A stretch of DNA of 64,000 bases from an uncultured Porphyromonadaceae bacterium (GTDB lineage: Bacteria > Bacteroidota > Bacteroidia > Bacteroidales > Muribaculaceae). Made by a program: the position numbers and the translations under genes. Numbering within the stretch: the stretch's first letter is position 1; every line of letters starts with the position of its first letter. The stretch is from assembly GCA_900541555.1 (NCBI GenBank), contig UQKE01000002.1, positions 43,511-107,510 on the forward strand, in the 5' to 3' direction. The notes under the pieces are model-generated. The model made no database searches and was not told the origin of the DNA. It was given only the letters and a program-made list of their open reading frames with translations. This document shows, one piece after another, positions 8,538-17,422 of the stretch.

Positions 8538-9775
8538 TAAAGATTGCTTGCCATAAGTTGGCGAATGGGCTTGAAGTGGTGCACAGCCGTAATGCCATAT
8601 CCGGCATGGCGGCTGTAAATGTATTATATAAGGTCGGTTCAAGAAATGAATCGCCGCAATATACAGGATTGGCGCACTTTTTGGAACATTTGATGTTTAC
8701 GGGTTCGGAAAATGCCCGGAATTTTGATACTTGCATGCAGGAAGCAGGGGGAGAAAACAATGCTTGGACCAACAACGATATAACAAATTATTATGAAGTG
8801 CTTCCAGTGCAGAATATCGAAACTGCTTTTTGGCTTGAGGCCGACAGAATGCAAAATTTATTATTGAGCGACAAAGCTGTTGAAACGCAAAGAAGCGTCG
8901 TCCAAGAAGAATTTAAGCAACGGTGTTTGAATGCGCCATACGGGGATGTCGGACATGTGCTAAGAGCACTTGTTTATAAGCAGTCGCCATATCGGTGGCC
9001 CGTAATTGGAAAATCGTTGTCGGATATTGAAGATGTGCCAAAAGCTGTCATTCGGGATTTTTATACAAGCCATTATGCGCCGAACAATGCGATATTGTCA
9101 ATTGTGGGAAATGTTGACGCAGAGAAGGTATTTGAATTGGCACACAAATGGTTCGGGAACATGTGCTCGCGGAAAATGCCGAACGACGATGTCCCGGAAG
9201 AACCGAAACAGACAGAGGCGCGGACAGCGCATATCTTGAAAGACGTGCCGTATAGTCTGCTTGTCAAAGCATATAGGATGTGTGGCAGGCTTGGAACTGA
9301 TTATGTTGCTTGCGATTTAATTAGCGATTTATTGTCGAACGGTCGTTCGTCGCGGTTGTTTAGAAATGTTTATGCCAAAGGCGGTTTGGTGTCGTCGATA
9401 GATGCTTCCATTACGGGAGATTTGGCAGACGGCATGTTTGTTATAAAAGCGCAGTTGCTTCCGGGTGTGGGGTTTGAAAAAGCGGAAAAGGCCATTACGG
9501 ATGAATTGGAACGCCTCCTTCAAGACGGAGCGGATGCGATGGAATTGGAAAAAGCGGCGAATCGATTTGAATCAAACTTATTGTTTGGAAATTTAAATAA
9601 TGATGAACGAGCCTACAATCTCGCTTACTATCAGATGCTTGGCAATGCAGAAGGCATCAATATGGAAGCGGAACGATATAGAAGCATAACGTCTTCGCAG
9701 GTTTTGGAGATCGGCAGGCGTTTGTTTCGTCCGGAAAATTCATCTACGCTTTATTATGAATCGAATCGAAAGTGA
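8534..9775 (+). CDS. M16-family zinc metallopeptidase (pitrilysin-like)
   Basis: A 413-residue single-unit M16 peptidase. The inverted zinc motif HFLEH is at residues 48-52, with the third ligand probably E125 in VVQEEF, at the usual distance. The middle region carries the second M16 half, with FLEANER-like sequence replaced here by degenerate segments as in inactive C-domains. No signal peptide is seen, so a cytoplasmic location is likely, unlike the longer secreted family members. Members degrade or process peptides. Translation is coupled to the upstream cyclophilin through an ATGA overlap. Confidence 0.88.
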   Translation: MIKIACHKLANGLEVVHSRNAISGMAAVNVLYKVGSRNESPQYTGLAHFLEHLMFTGSENARNFDTCMQEAGGENNAWTNNDITNYYEVLPVQNIETAFWLEADRMQNLLLSDKAVETQRSVVQEEFKQRCLNAPYGDVGHVLRALVYKQSPYRWPVIGKSLSDIEDVPKAVIRDFYTSHYAPNNAILSIVGNVDAEKVFELAHKWFGNMCSRKMPNDDVPEEPKQTEARTAHILKDVPYSLLVKAYRMCGRLGTDYVACDLISDLLSNGRSSRLFRNVYAKGGLVSSIDASITGDLADGMFVIKAQLLPGVGFEKAEKAITDELERLLQDGADAMELEKAANRFESNLLFGNLNNDERAYNLAYYQMLGNAEGINMEAERYRSITSSQVLEIGRRLFRPENSSTLYYESNRK

Positions 9776-9840
9776 ATTGTGATTGCGTGCGATTTTGACG
9801 ATTTTTCGTATTAAATTCATGCGATGAGAAAAAAAATCTT

Positions 9841-9848
9841 TATATTTG
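9841..9848 (+). promoter_or_regulatory. -7 box for the DUF349 gene
   Basis: TATATTTG fits TAnnTTTG, 60 bp before the ATG. No convincing -33 TTG. GAGACGCA overlaps and follows the box, the reverse complement of a motif seen in the promoter repeats at 17.3 kb; this may be coincidence. Confidence 0.5.
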
Positions 9849-9908
9849 AGACGCAAATACGATAATTGCGATTCATACTCAATAAAGTTTGTATGATTTT
9901 AAATTGTA

Positions 9909-11756
9909 ATGAATATGGAAACTGTTGATAATAATATGCTTGACGTTCCGCAAGAAGTGGAAAATGAAAAGGAAATGCCTGCAAACGATGCAAATCTTGT
10001 GGAAGAAACGGAAAAAGAGACGCAACAAATTGCGACGAAAGAGGAGCGTGTAGACTATATGTCGTTGACCAAAGAAGAATTGGTGGACGCATTGGCAGGG
10101 TTGTTAGAAAAACCGCTTGACGATATCAAGGACGAGGTAGCAGCTATCAAACATGCTTTCTATTCAATTCGCAAAACGGAATTGGAAGCAGAAAAAGCCG
10201 CTTTTGTGGAAAGAGGCAATGAAGAAAGCGCGTTTGCTCCAATGTACGACGAGTCGGAAAATCGATTGAAAGAATTGCTCGCCAAATATAAAGAATTGCG
10301 TGCCGCCCAATTGGAAGCGCAAGAAGCTGCCATGCAAGAAAATTTGAATAAAAAACGAGCAATAATCGAGGAGTTGGGGAAAATCGTGGACGATCCCGAC
10401 AATATCAACAAGCAATATCAGCGTTTCCAACAATTGCAACAAGATTTTAAAACAATCGGAGCTGTTCCGCCTGCCGATGATAAAGCTTTGTGGAAAGAAT
10501 TTCAAGCGGCTACAGAAAAGTTTTACGATCTGTGGAAAATCAACAAGGAGTTGAGAGATTATGATTTTAAGAAGAATCTCGAAATAAAGCAGGGCTTATG
10601 CGAAGACGCGGAGGCTTTGGCAGAAGAGAAGGATGTCATTGCCGCGTTTAAAAAATTACAATTGCTCCATGACAAATGGAGAGAGACAGGTCCTGTCGTA
10701 AAAGAACTGAGAGAAGATATTTGGAAAAGATTCAAAGAAGCATCGACAGTTGTCAACAAGAAACATCAGGCTTACTTTGAAGAGCGCAAAGGAAAAGAAA
10801 AGGAAAATGAAGTTGCAAAAACTGCAATATGCGAAGAGGCGGAAGCAATTGATATAAATTCGCTTGCCACTTATGCAAGTTGGGATGAAGCAACTAAAAA
10901 AATAATTGATTTGCAAGCTCGTTGGAAAACGCTTGGATTCGCTTCAAAGAAAGTCAATAATGAGTTGTTTGCAAGATTCCGGAAAACGTGCGATCTGTTC
11001 TTTGCAGAGAAAGCAGCGTTTTTCAAAAGGATGAAAGAGGAATCTGCAGCCAATTTGGCAAAAAAACATGAGTTGTGCGAGAAAGCAGAAGCATTGAAAG
11101 ACAGTACGGATTGGAAGAAAACGGCAGCCGCATTGACAGCGTTGCAAAAGGAATGGAAGACAATCGGTCCTGTGTCGAAAAAGAGCGGGGATGCTGTTTG
11201 GAAACGCTTCATTGCAGCTTGCGACTACTTCTTTGAAAATAAGAACAAGAATATCTCGGATGCTCGTCAAGCCGAGCATGAAAATTTGAAAGCGAAAAAG
11301 GAAATCATTGAAAAATTAAAAAATATCGACGATTCGCTTTCCAAAGAAGAAATAAAGAATCAGTTGAAAGAGTTGTCGGCAACGTATCAACAAATCGGTC
11401 ATGTCCCGTATAAAGAAAAGGATAAAGTGTATGAAGCATATAAAACGGCTTTGAATGCGGCTTATGATCGCTTTGATTTGAACGAAAGCAAAATGAGAAT
11501 TGCCGATTTCGCTTCAGATATTAATGAGATTTCATCCGATAAAAACAAGCTTTATCGCGAAAGGGAAAAGCTTGTTAGAATGTACGAACAAAAGAAGAAT
11601 GAAATAAAAACCTATGAAAACAATCTCGGATTCTTTAATGTTACTTCAAAATCAGGAGGTAATGTCTTGAAAGAGATGGAGAAACGGATTGAAAAAGGCA
11701 AAGAGGAACTTTTGGCCCTTGAGAAAAAAATAGAAATGATCGACGAGAATCTTTAA
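9909..11756 (+). CDS. DUF349-repeat coiled-coil protein
   Basis: A 615-residue cytoplasmic protein built of tandem DUF349 repeats. Each unit carries a W-x(3)-(I/L)G-P/A-V-like turn (FKTIGAVPPADDKALWKEF, WRETGPVVKELREDIWKRF, WKTLGFASKKVNNELFARF, WKTIGPVSKKSGDAVWKRF) and then a long helix. The first 80 residues are acidic and low-complexity; the last 70 form a coiled coil. It is strongly charged. DUF349 proteins are widespread in Bacteroidetes and Actinobacteria, with no established biochemical role known to me. Start could be 9909 or 9915 (MET-Glu-Thr). It stands alone with its own promoter. Confidence 0.88.
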   Translation: MNMETVDNNMLDVPQEVENEKEMPANDANLVEETEKETQQIATKEERVDYMSLTKEELVDALAGLLEKPLDDIKDEVAAIKHAFYSIRKTELEAEKAAFVERGNEESAFAPMYDESENRLKELLAKYKELRAAQLEAQEAAMQENLNKKRAIIEELGKIVDDPDNINKQYQRFQQLQQDFKTIGAVPPADDKALWKEFQAATEKFYDLWKINKELRDYDFKKNLEIKQGLCEDAEALAEEKDVIAAFKKLQLLHDKWRETGPVVKELREDIWKRFKEASTVVNKKHQAYFEERKGKEKENEVAKTAICEEAEAIDINSLATYASWDEATKKIIDLQARWKTLGFASKKVNNELFARFRKTCDLFFAEKAAFFKRMKEESAANLAKKHELCEKAEALKDSTDWKKTAAALTALQKEWKTIGPVSKKSGDAVWKRFIAACDYFFENKNKNISDARQAEHENLKAKKEIIEKLKNIDDSLSKEEIKNQLKELSATYQQIGHVPYKEKDKVYEAYKTALNAAYDRFDLNESKMRIADFASDINEISSDKNKLYREREKLVRMYEQKKNEIKTYENNLGFFNVTSKSGGNVLKEMEKRIEKGKEELLALEKKIEMIDENL

Positions 11757-11826
11757 CAGAGAAGATTGTCGGGCTTATCGCATGTGCTTTATGCGATAGG
11801 TGTACGGCGGATGCTCTCATTATATC

Positions 11827-13206
11827 ATGATAACTAATACAAAGGGGCGTTACGGTTTTTTAGTCAGCATCATTACGACGCTATGCGACTTCGTTTTGTT
11901 GAATGCCGTCTATTTTTATGTATTGCATGGCAATAAGATGGTCGGCCAATTCAACGAAGATGTCGTATGGATATTTTTAAACATATCCTATGTGCCGGCT
12001 ATATTGTTATTCTCGGATGTCCATAACAAACGAATTTTGTTTGTCGACAGAATTATGGTTATGCTCTTTCAGGTGCTGATTGTGCATGTATTGGTTATGA
12101 TGTCTCTCGTCACGCTTGCCGGCTATGACGATATTCCAATCCGCATTTATGTTGTTTTCTATGCAATATTTTACGCCTTGCTGTTATGTTGGTGGATTAT
12201 TTCACGGAAAATTGTGAAATTTTTTAGGCAACGTGGGCTGAATTTTCGTCGGATTATTATTGCAGGTTGGAATGGCTCTTCAAAGCGGCTGTATCAAGAA
12301 ATAGAATCCGATTCCGGATATGGGTATCGGATTATTGGAATATTTGACGATGCAAAGCATAAAGATATAAAAATCAATGGGAAATTATCTGATATAGAAA
12401 GTTTTATAAAAGAGAACAATGTCGACGAGCTTTATTGCGCATTGCCTTCGGAAGAAGACAATGTGGGCAATTTGGCTAAAATAGCGGACAACTATGATGT
12501 GGCGTTTTATTATGTCCCCATGATTAGCGGTTTTATGACCACAACATTCGATTTGACATCGTTTGGAAATATACCGGTTTTAGTTTATCGACCAAATCCG
12601 TTGCGGCATTTGCATAACAGATTGCTTAAAAGATTTTTTGACATTGTTGTTTCCCTTGTCGCTATTGGCGTGGCCGCTTGCACGATTTTGATACCTGTCG
12701 TCATTGCTATCAAAGTATCGTCCAAAGGTCCTGTGCTTTTCAAACAAAAACGGACAGGATATAAAGGCAGGGAATTTACTTGTTTGAAATTTCGAACAAT
12801 GAAAGTGAATCAAGAGGCCGACACAATGCAGGCAACGAAAGACGATCCACGAAAAACGCGGGTAGGAGACTTTCTGCGCCGGACAAGCATTGACGAGATT
12901 CCACAATTCCTAAATGTTTTGGCAGGAAGCATGTCGGTCGTTGGTCCGCGTCCTCACATGGTTAAACAAACCGATGAATATAAGAAACTGATAGACCGTT
13001 ATATGGTTCGTCACATGATAAAGCCCGGCATAACAGGTTTGGCGCAGGTTCATGGTTATCGCGGACAAACAAAAGAGTTATGGCAAATGGAAAAAAGGGT
13101 CGAATATGATGTCATGTATATTGAGACATGGTCGCTATGGCTTGACATTAAGATAATTATTCGAACAATTATCAATGCCGTGAAGGGAGAAAAGAATGCC
13201 TTTTGA
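11827..13206 (+). CDS. Undecaprenyl-phosphate sugar phosphotransferase (WcaJ/PglC-type polyprenyl glycosylphosphotransferase)
   Basis: A 459-residue initiating glycosyltransferase: about four N-terminal membrane segments, a CoA-binding-like Rossmann domain (RRIIIAGWNGSSKRLYQEI), one more hydrophobic segment, and a C-terminal bacterial sugar-transferase domain with the KFRTM, RTSIDEIPQFLNVLAGSMSVVGPRPH and KPGITGLAQV motifs. It transfers a sugar-1-phosphate to undecaprenyl phosphate at the inner membrane, the first step of capsule or exopolysaccharide assembly. I start at the ATG at 11827; a GTG at 11800 is possible but weaker. No other polysaccharide gene lies nearby, which is unusual for this family. 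The next gene is an exported SGNH hydrolase. Confidence 0.9.
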   Translation: MITNTKGRYGFLVSIITTLCDFVLLNAVYFYVLHGNKMVGQFNEDVVWIFLNISYVPAILLFSDVHNKRILFVDRIMVMLFQVLIVHVLVMMSLVTLAGYDDIPIRIYVVFYAIFYALLLCWWIISRKIVKFFRQRGLNFRRIIIAGWNGSSKRLYQEIESDSGYGYRIIGIFDDAKHKDIKINGKLSDIESFIKENNVDELYCALPSEEDNVGNLAKIADNYDVAFYYVPMISGFMTTTFDLTSFGNIPVLVYRPNPLRHLHNRLLKRFFDIVVSLVAIGVAACTILIPVVIAIKVSSKGPVLFKQKRTGYKGREFTCLKFRTMKVNQEADTMQATKDDPRKTRVGDFLRRTSIDEIPQFLNVLAGSMSVVGPRPHMVKQTDEYKKLIDRYMVRHMIKPGITGLAQVHGYRGQTKELWQMEKRVEYDVMYIETWSLWLDIKIIIRTIINAVKGEKNAF

Positions 13207-13238
13207 CGAACTTTCTACAATTTAAAAACATAACAACA

Positions 13239-14351
13239 ATGAATATTTTAAGAAAAACAGCGATTTGTGGAGCAATCATGTTGTCCGCAGCGTGCGTGTG
13301 TCCTCTGCATGCAGAAGAGGCTCAGCCTTTGAAGTATGTTGATGCATTGAATTTCAGAATGATCAACAAAGGATTTGCAGATACGGAAACTCCTTTTACC
13401 CGATTGCCTAAATATTTAAAAGATAGCGTGCGGGCAGATTTATGGAATAGAAGCGAATGCAGCAGCGGACTTGGAATACGATTTGCCAGCAATTCGAAGA
13501 GGGTAGGCGTGCGTTATACGCTTTTGTGGAACACGCACATGTATCACATGGCAGACACGGGACTTAAAGGCACCGACTTATATATTTTGACTGATGATGG
13601 CCGGTGGGAATATGTCAATACGAATCGTCCGATAGCCAACGACAAGAAAGAGTGCGAAAAAGTTTTCGTTGAGAATTTGGATGGCCGGATGCATGAATAT
13701 TTAATTTATTTGCCGCTTTATGATGGCGTGACTAAAATGGAAATCGCCGTGGACAGCCTTTCAGAAATAACAATGCCAAAGATTGACAATCCGCGAAAAA
13801 CGAAGAAAATTGTCATGTATGGCACAAGCATCCTCCAAGGCGGATGTGCAACTCGGACAGGCATGGTGGCGACCAACATGATACAAAGAGATTTAAATTG
13901 CGAAGTCGTGAATTTGGGCTTTAGCGGAGAGGGAAAAATGGACCAATGCATGGCTCGTGCAATGGCAAAAATAGAAGATGCCGATGTCTTTGTAATCGAT
14001 CCGGTTCCGAATTGCACAGAAATGATGTGCGACACGCTGACTTACGGATTTATCAAGACATTGCGTGAACTTCGGCCGGAAACGCCAATTGTCATGGTTG
14101 AGGGCCCAATATATACGTATGCAAAATATGATAGTTTTTTTGCGGGATATTTGCCGAAGAAGAATGCGGCGTTTAAAAAGAATTACGATAAACTTATTGC
14201 CGACGGATATAAGGATTTGTATTATGTGACGTGCGATGGCTTGGCGGGAAATGACAATGAGGGAACTGTCGACGGCATCCACTTCACGGATATTGGTTTC
14301 CGTCGTTACGCAGACAAATTGATACCTGTTTTAAAGCCGTTGCTTGAATAA
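13239..14351 (+). CDS. Exported SGNH/GDSL hydrolase with N-terminal GxDLY domain
   Basis: A 370-residue secreted esterase. A signal peptide with a possible lipobox-like AACVC is at the start (LSAACVCPLHAEE), so it may be a lipoprotein. Residues about 30-170 form the SGNH N-terminal domain with GTDLY. The catalytic part has YGTSILQGG (Ser block), NLGFSGEGKM (Gly block), IDPVPNCTE (Asn block) and DGIHFTDIGF (Asp-His). Such enzymes usually remove acetyl groups from polysaccharides. I use the ATG at 13239 because the upstream extension overlaps the transferase gene and precedes the signal peptide. It lies 32 bp after the sugar transferase, so a shared role in a surface glycan is possible. Confidence 0.85.
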   Translation: MNILRKTAICGAIMLSAACVCPLHAEEAQPLKYVDALNFRMINKGFADTETPFTRLPKYLKDSVRADLWNRSECSSGLGIRFASNSKRVGVRYTLLWNTHMYHMADTGLKGTDLYILTDDGRWEYVNTNRPIANDKKECEKVFVENLDGRMHEYLIYLPLYDGVTKMEIAVDSLSEITMPKIDNPRKTKKIVMYGTSILQGGCATRTGMVATNMIQRDLNCEVVNLGFSGEGKMDQCMARAMAKIEDADVFVIDPVPNCTEMMCDTLTYGFIKTLRELRPETPIVMVEGPIYTYAKYDSFFAGYLPKKNAAFKKNYDKLIADGYKDLYYVTCDGLAGNDNEGTVDGIHFTDIGFRRYADKLIPVLKPLLE

Positions 14352-14354
14352 CGA

Positions 14355-14386
14355 TTGATTCTTTTCAAAGAAAAAATGTACCTTTG
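14355..14386 (+). promoter_or_regulatory. Promoter of the BASS-like transporter gene
   Basis: TTG (14355-14357), 21-nt spacer, TACCTTTG (14379-14386): a full Bacteroidetes-type -33/-7 pair 20 bp before the ATG at 14407. Confidence 0.65.
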
Positions 14387-14406
14387 CCGTCGAAAAGGGT
14401 ACATTG

Positions 14407-15357
14407 ATGAAAATATTGAATTTTATAAAGACTTGGATACTGCCTCTTGCAATGATAGCCGGGGCAGTATCTTATTTTATAATGGCTAATATACCATTCT
14501 TTTCGGCATATCGGAAAGAAGTTGTATCGATGGTCCATGTCGTGCAACCGGTATTGATTTTCATAATGTTGTTTTTAGCTTTCTGCAAGGTTGACATCCA
14601 CGATATTCGTCCATGTAAGTGGCATTTTGGACTGTTGGCAATACAAGTGGCAAGTTTTGTCGCGTTGGCATGTGTTTCAATGTGGATGCCGGATGAAGCT
14701 GCATACAGAGTGCTTTTGGAAGCCAGTATGATATGCCTGATATGCCCGACGGCAACCGCTTCGGCAGTAGTGGTCAAGAAGCTTGGCGGCAATGCGGCAG
14801 ACGTAACGACGTATACGATTTTGATAAATTTGGCCACCGCCATTGTCGTTCCATTATGCGTTCCGGCAGTACTTCCTCATCCAGGGCAAACATTTGGCGT
14901 TTCGTTTCTATTGATTATAGGAAAAGTTTTTCCTTTGCTTTTGGCTCCTTTTGTTTGCGCGGTTCTTGTTAAATACTTATTTCCTTCTGTGCATCGTAAA
15001 TTATGCGGTTATTTTAATTTGTCATTTTATATTTGGGCCATAGCATTGGCATTGGCAATTTCCGTGACTACGCGGACGATAATGCATACGCATTTGCCGG
15101 TGGCATATCAAATTGGCATAGCAATTGTGTCGCTATTTTGCTGTTTGGCTCAATTTTATTTTGGCAAGCGAATAGGCAAACGTCATGGAGATGCAATTAC
15201 GTCAGGACAGGCATTGGGGCAGAAAAACACGGTATTTGCCATTTGGATGGGCTACACGTTTTTTACGCCAATTACGTCTTTGGCCGGAGGGTTTTATAGC
15301 GTTTGGCATAATGTGATTAATGCATATCAACTGTATCGCAAGCAGAAGGAGGACTGA
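14407..15357 (+). CDS. BASS-family (bile acid:sodium symporter-like) membrane transporter
   Basis: A 316-residue integral membrane protein with about nine or ten hydrophobic segments. The arrangement, including MICLICPTATASAVVVKKLGGNAADVTTYTIL, resembles the inverted-repeat core of bile acid:sodium symporter-like proteins. QALGQKNTVFAIWMGYTF resembles the second crossover motif. The substrate is unknown; relatives carry bile acids, pantoate or keto acids. I start at the ATG at 14407, just after a TTG. It has its own promoter and is followed 7 bp later by an AlbA_2 gene, so the two are probably co-transcribed. Confidence 0.78.
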   Translation: MKILNFIKTWILPLAMIAGAVSYFIMANIPFFSAYRKEVVSMVHVVQPVLIFIMLFLAFCKVDIHDIRPCKWHFGLLAIQVASFVALACVSMWMPDEAAYRVLLEASMICLICPTATASAVVVKKLGGNAADVTTYTILINLATAIVVPLCVPAVLPHPGQTFGVSFLLIIGKVFPLLLAPFVCAVLVKYLFPSVHRKLCGYFNLSFYIWAIALALAISVTTRTIMHTHLPVAYQIGIAIVSLFCCLAQFYFGKRIGKRHGDAITSGQALGQKNTVFAIWMGYTFFTPITSLAGGFYSVWHNVINAYQLYRKQKED

Positions 15358-15364
15358 TGCAATT

Positions 15365-16036
15365 ATGGATGTAAAAAATCAAAAGATATTCCGAAATAAA
15401 AAATACATCTACGAGCTGATTGAAGAAGGGGAGCATGAGTGTCAAGATTTTAAGTTCGCAATCACAGACTCAAGGAAAATTGCTCGTAGCATTGCGGCTT
15501 TTGCAAATAACAAAGGTGGCAGGTTGCTTGTCGGCGTTAAAGACAATGGAACGGTTGCCGGCATTCGGAATGATGAAGAAATATACATGATCGAACAAGC
15601 TGCCGAACGATATTGCAAGCCGGTTCAAAGCGTGGAACAAACACTATATTGCGTAGATGGCAAGTATGTATTGAAAGTTGATATATCTTCCTTTGACAAG
15701 AAGCCTGTTCTCGCGCAAGACGACAATGGAAAATGGCAAGTTTATTATCGTGTGGCAGATGAGAATGTGCAAGTTCCGGATTTGTTTCGGCGAATGTTGG
15801 CTGCCACTCCCAACGATGAAGTATTGGTGAGGTTTACCGATGCTCAACGGTGGTTGTTTCAGTTCATTTCAAAAAATGAAGTTGTCACATTGGACGAAAT
15901 AGCATTGTCGGGAAAATTATCAAGAGAGACAATAGAAGAATCGGTTGTGAGATTATGCAAAATGGAACTTTTGACGTTTTGCTACCATTCGGGAGAATGG
16001 AAGTTGAAAATAGTTGATTCTTCGATGTCTCAATGA
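15365..16036 (+). CDS. AlbA_2/Schlafen-AAA_4 domain putative DNA-binding protein
   Basis: A 223-residue protein. The N-terminal 130 residues match the AlbA_2 domain: EGEHECQDFKFAI, then IARSIAAFANNKGGRLLVGVKDNGTVAGI (the conserved FAN..GG.L..GV..(D/N)G motif), then a DISSFDKKPVL strand. The last 70 residues look like a winged helix (VVTLDEIALSGKLSRETIEESVVRL). AlbA_2 proteins are common in Bacteroidales and usually annotated as regulators; some relatives have nuclease or ATPase partners, but no AAA motor is present here. The start at 15365 avoids overlap with the transporter. The 3' end overlaps the convergent luxS by 7 bp. Confidence 0.8.
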   Translation: MDVKNQKIFRNKKYIYELIEEGEHECQDFKFAITDSRKIARSIAAFANNKGGRLLVGVKDNGTVAGIRNDEEIYMIEQAAERYCKPVQSVEQTLYCVDGKYVLKVDISSFDKKPVLAQDDNGKWQVYYRVADENVQVPDLFRRMLAATPNDEVLVRFTDAQRWLFQFISKNEVVTLDEIALSGKLSRETIEESVVRLCKMELLTFCYHSGEWKLKIVDSSMSQ

Positions 16037-16509
16037 GGATAGACCAGATTTTCTTCGGTGGCATTGCGAAGAACGGATAAATATCGCGACGCTTCCCATT
16101 TTGCCATGGGGAGATTGTTGTGCAGATAATTACCGCAATCGCGTGGCGATGCGCCGGGAATATCATCTTCAAAGTTTTCGATAAATTCGAATGTTTCAAT
16201 CACGAGCGGCAGGATGTCGTTGGAAGTAAAGTCGCCTTTGACGATGAGATAATTTCCTGTCAAACATCCCATTGGTCCCCAATAAATGATGCGTTCTTTC
16301 CAAGTCGGATGATTACGAAGAAAAGTGGCAGCAAGATGCTCGATTGTGTGAATTGTTGCCGCGTCGATAGCAGGTTCGTTGTTCGGCTCTTTCATTCTGA
16401 TGTCGAAAGTTGTCAACATGTCGCCAGATGTTGTCATGTCCTTGCGCGAGACATAGATGCCGCGTTTCAAACGCAAATGGTCGATTGTAAAACTTGGTAT
16501 TTTTTTCAT
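16030..16509 (-). CDS. luxS: S-ribosylhomocysteine lyase LuxS
   Basis: A 159-residue LuxS. Metal ligands are H54 and H58 (HTIEH) and C125 (SPRDCGNY); the catalytic Cys is C82 (GPMGCLTG). The length is normal. It splits S-ribosylhomocysteine into homocysteine and DPD, the precursor of autoinducer-2. The ATG at 16509 overlaps the stop of mtnN (ATGA), giving translational coupling with the enzyme that makes its substrate. An upstream extension lies wholly inside mtnN and is rejected. Whether AI-2 is used for signalling cannot be told; no lsr-type genes are near. Confidence 0.96.
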   Translation of the reverse strand: MKKIPSFTIDHLRLKRGIYVSRKDMTTSGDMLTTFDIRMKEPNNEPAIDAATIHTIEHLAATFLRNHPTWKERIIYWGPMGCLTGNYLIVKGDFTSNDILPLVIETFEFIENFEDDIPGASPRDCGNYLHNNLPMAKWEASRYLSVLRNATEENLVYPH

Positions 16510-17207
16510 ATTATTGGTTCGTTTATTTGTTGCAGTATATTGCATAAGACTTGAAATGTGTGCAGGGGAGCGGCATCCCAAAAGTTTTCGTATTGAGAAG
16601 TGTTGTCGACATCACCTCCGGGAGTGTCGCTAATTATTCGAATTGCGAATATCGGTATTTGTTTTATATGGCATACGTGTGCAATGGCTGCCGATTCCAT
16701 GTCGACTGCCATTGCTTGGGGGAATTTATTTTTGATTTCGTCGATTTCTTCTTGCGTGGATATGAATTTGTCGCCGGAGCAGATCAATCCGAATTTAATG
16801 GGAAATTGTTCTGCAAGGGATTTTGCGATTTTAATTATTTCCTTCGACGATTCAAAATAAAGAGGCATTTCGGAAGCTTGTCCATAAATAGTCCCGGGAC
16901 CGCACCATACGTCGTGGTAAGCGATTTGTTCTCCGACAACAATATCGGCTTGTTTCACAGTGGTGTCTGCACCTCCGGCAACACCGGTCGTGATGATTAA
17001 TTCGGGGGCATAATTGTCTGTTAACAGCCATGTGCCTATTGCAGCATTGATTTTTCCGATGCCGCATTGCATTGCATATACTTCGTGATTGCCAATTTCT
17101 CCGCTATAAATTTGCAAGCCGCTACATTTGCATTCTTTTTTATTCGAAATGATGTGTTGGAGCAGCTGCAGTTCTTTGCCCATGGCAACGATAATTCCGA
17201 TTCGCAT
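16506..17207 (-). CDS. mtnN: 5'-methylthioadenosine/S-adenosylhomocysteine nucleosidase
   Basis: A 233-residue PNP-superfamily nucleosidase. The N-terminus MRIGIIVAMGKEL places the catalytic Glu at residue 12, as in E. coli Pfs. TTGVAGGAD forms the phosphate-like loop, AVDMESAAIAHVC binds the ribose, and RIISDTPGG carries the base-binding Asp. It removes adenine from SAH and MTA, feeding LuxS. It is first in the mtnN-luxS operon, with a full promoter just upstream on the minus strand. Confidence 0.95.
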   Translation of the reverse strand: MRIGIIVAMGKELQLLQHIISNKKECKCSGLQIYSGEIGNHEVYAMQCGIGKINAAIGTWLLTDNYAPELIITTGVAGGADTTVKQADIVVGEQIAYHDVWCGPGTIYGQASEMPLYFESSKEIIKIAKSLAEQFPIKFGLICSGDKFISTQEEIDEIKNKFPQAMAVDMESAAIAHVCHIKQIPIFAIRIISDTPGGDVDNTSQYENFWDAAPLHTFQVLCNILQQINEPII

Positions 17208-17220
17208 AATAATTTTTTTG

Positions 17221-17251
17221 CAAAGTTATTTATTTCGATTAAGTAAATCAA
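17221..17251 (-). promoter_or_regulatory. Promoter of mtnN-luxS
   Basis: Minus strand: TTG (17249-17251), 20-nt spacer, TAACTTTG (17221-17228), 13 bp before the mtnN ATG. A complete Bacteroidetes-type promoter. Confidence 0.75.
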
Positions 17252-17315
17252 CCCTTGGCAATGAAGGAGCAGCTGAGGTCCTGGATGTTCTCGGCAATGC
17301 AAATTGGGCAAGTTC

Positions 17316-17346
17316 TTTGCAATCCGTTTGGCTTTAACTATATTTG
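17316..17346 (+). promoter_or_regulatory. Tandem promoter 1 upstream of the B3/4-tsaC genes
   Basis: TTTG (17316-17319), 19-nt spacer, TATATTTG (17339-17346). The -33 box lies inside the right arm (17316-17321) of a TGCAAA-N12-TTTGCA inverted repeat. Confidence 0.7.
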
Positions 17347-17392
17347 GATAATATAGGATGCGTCTCGGCAGAACAAATTCAAGCGAGCGTGA

Positions 17393-17422
17393 TTGTTCTG
17401 CGCTCGACTTTCGCTATATTTG
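17393..17422 (+). promoter_or_regulatory. Tandem promoter 2 upstream of the B3/4-tsaC genes
   Basis: TTG (17393-17395), 19-nt spacer, TATATTTG (17415-17422). The -33 box is in the right arm of a perfect 8-bp inverted repeat, a plausible operator position. Confidence 0.72.

Noticed and set aside
9841-9865. GAGACGCA after the DUF349 promoter as another copy of the repeat
   Set aside because: Only the 7-8-base word is shared, in the opposite orientation and without the TTCTGCGCTCGA part.
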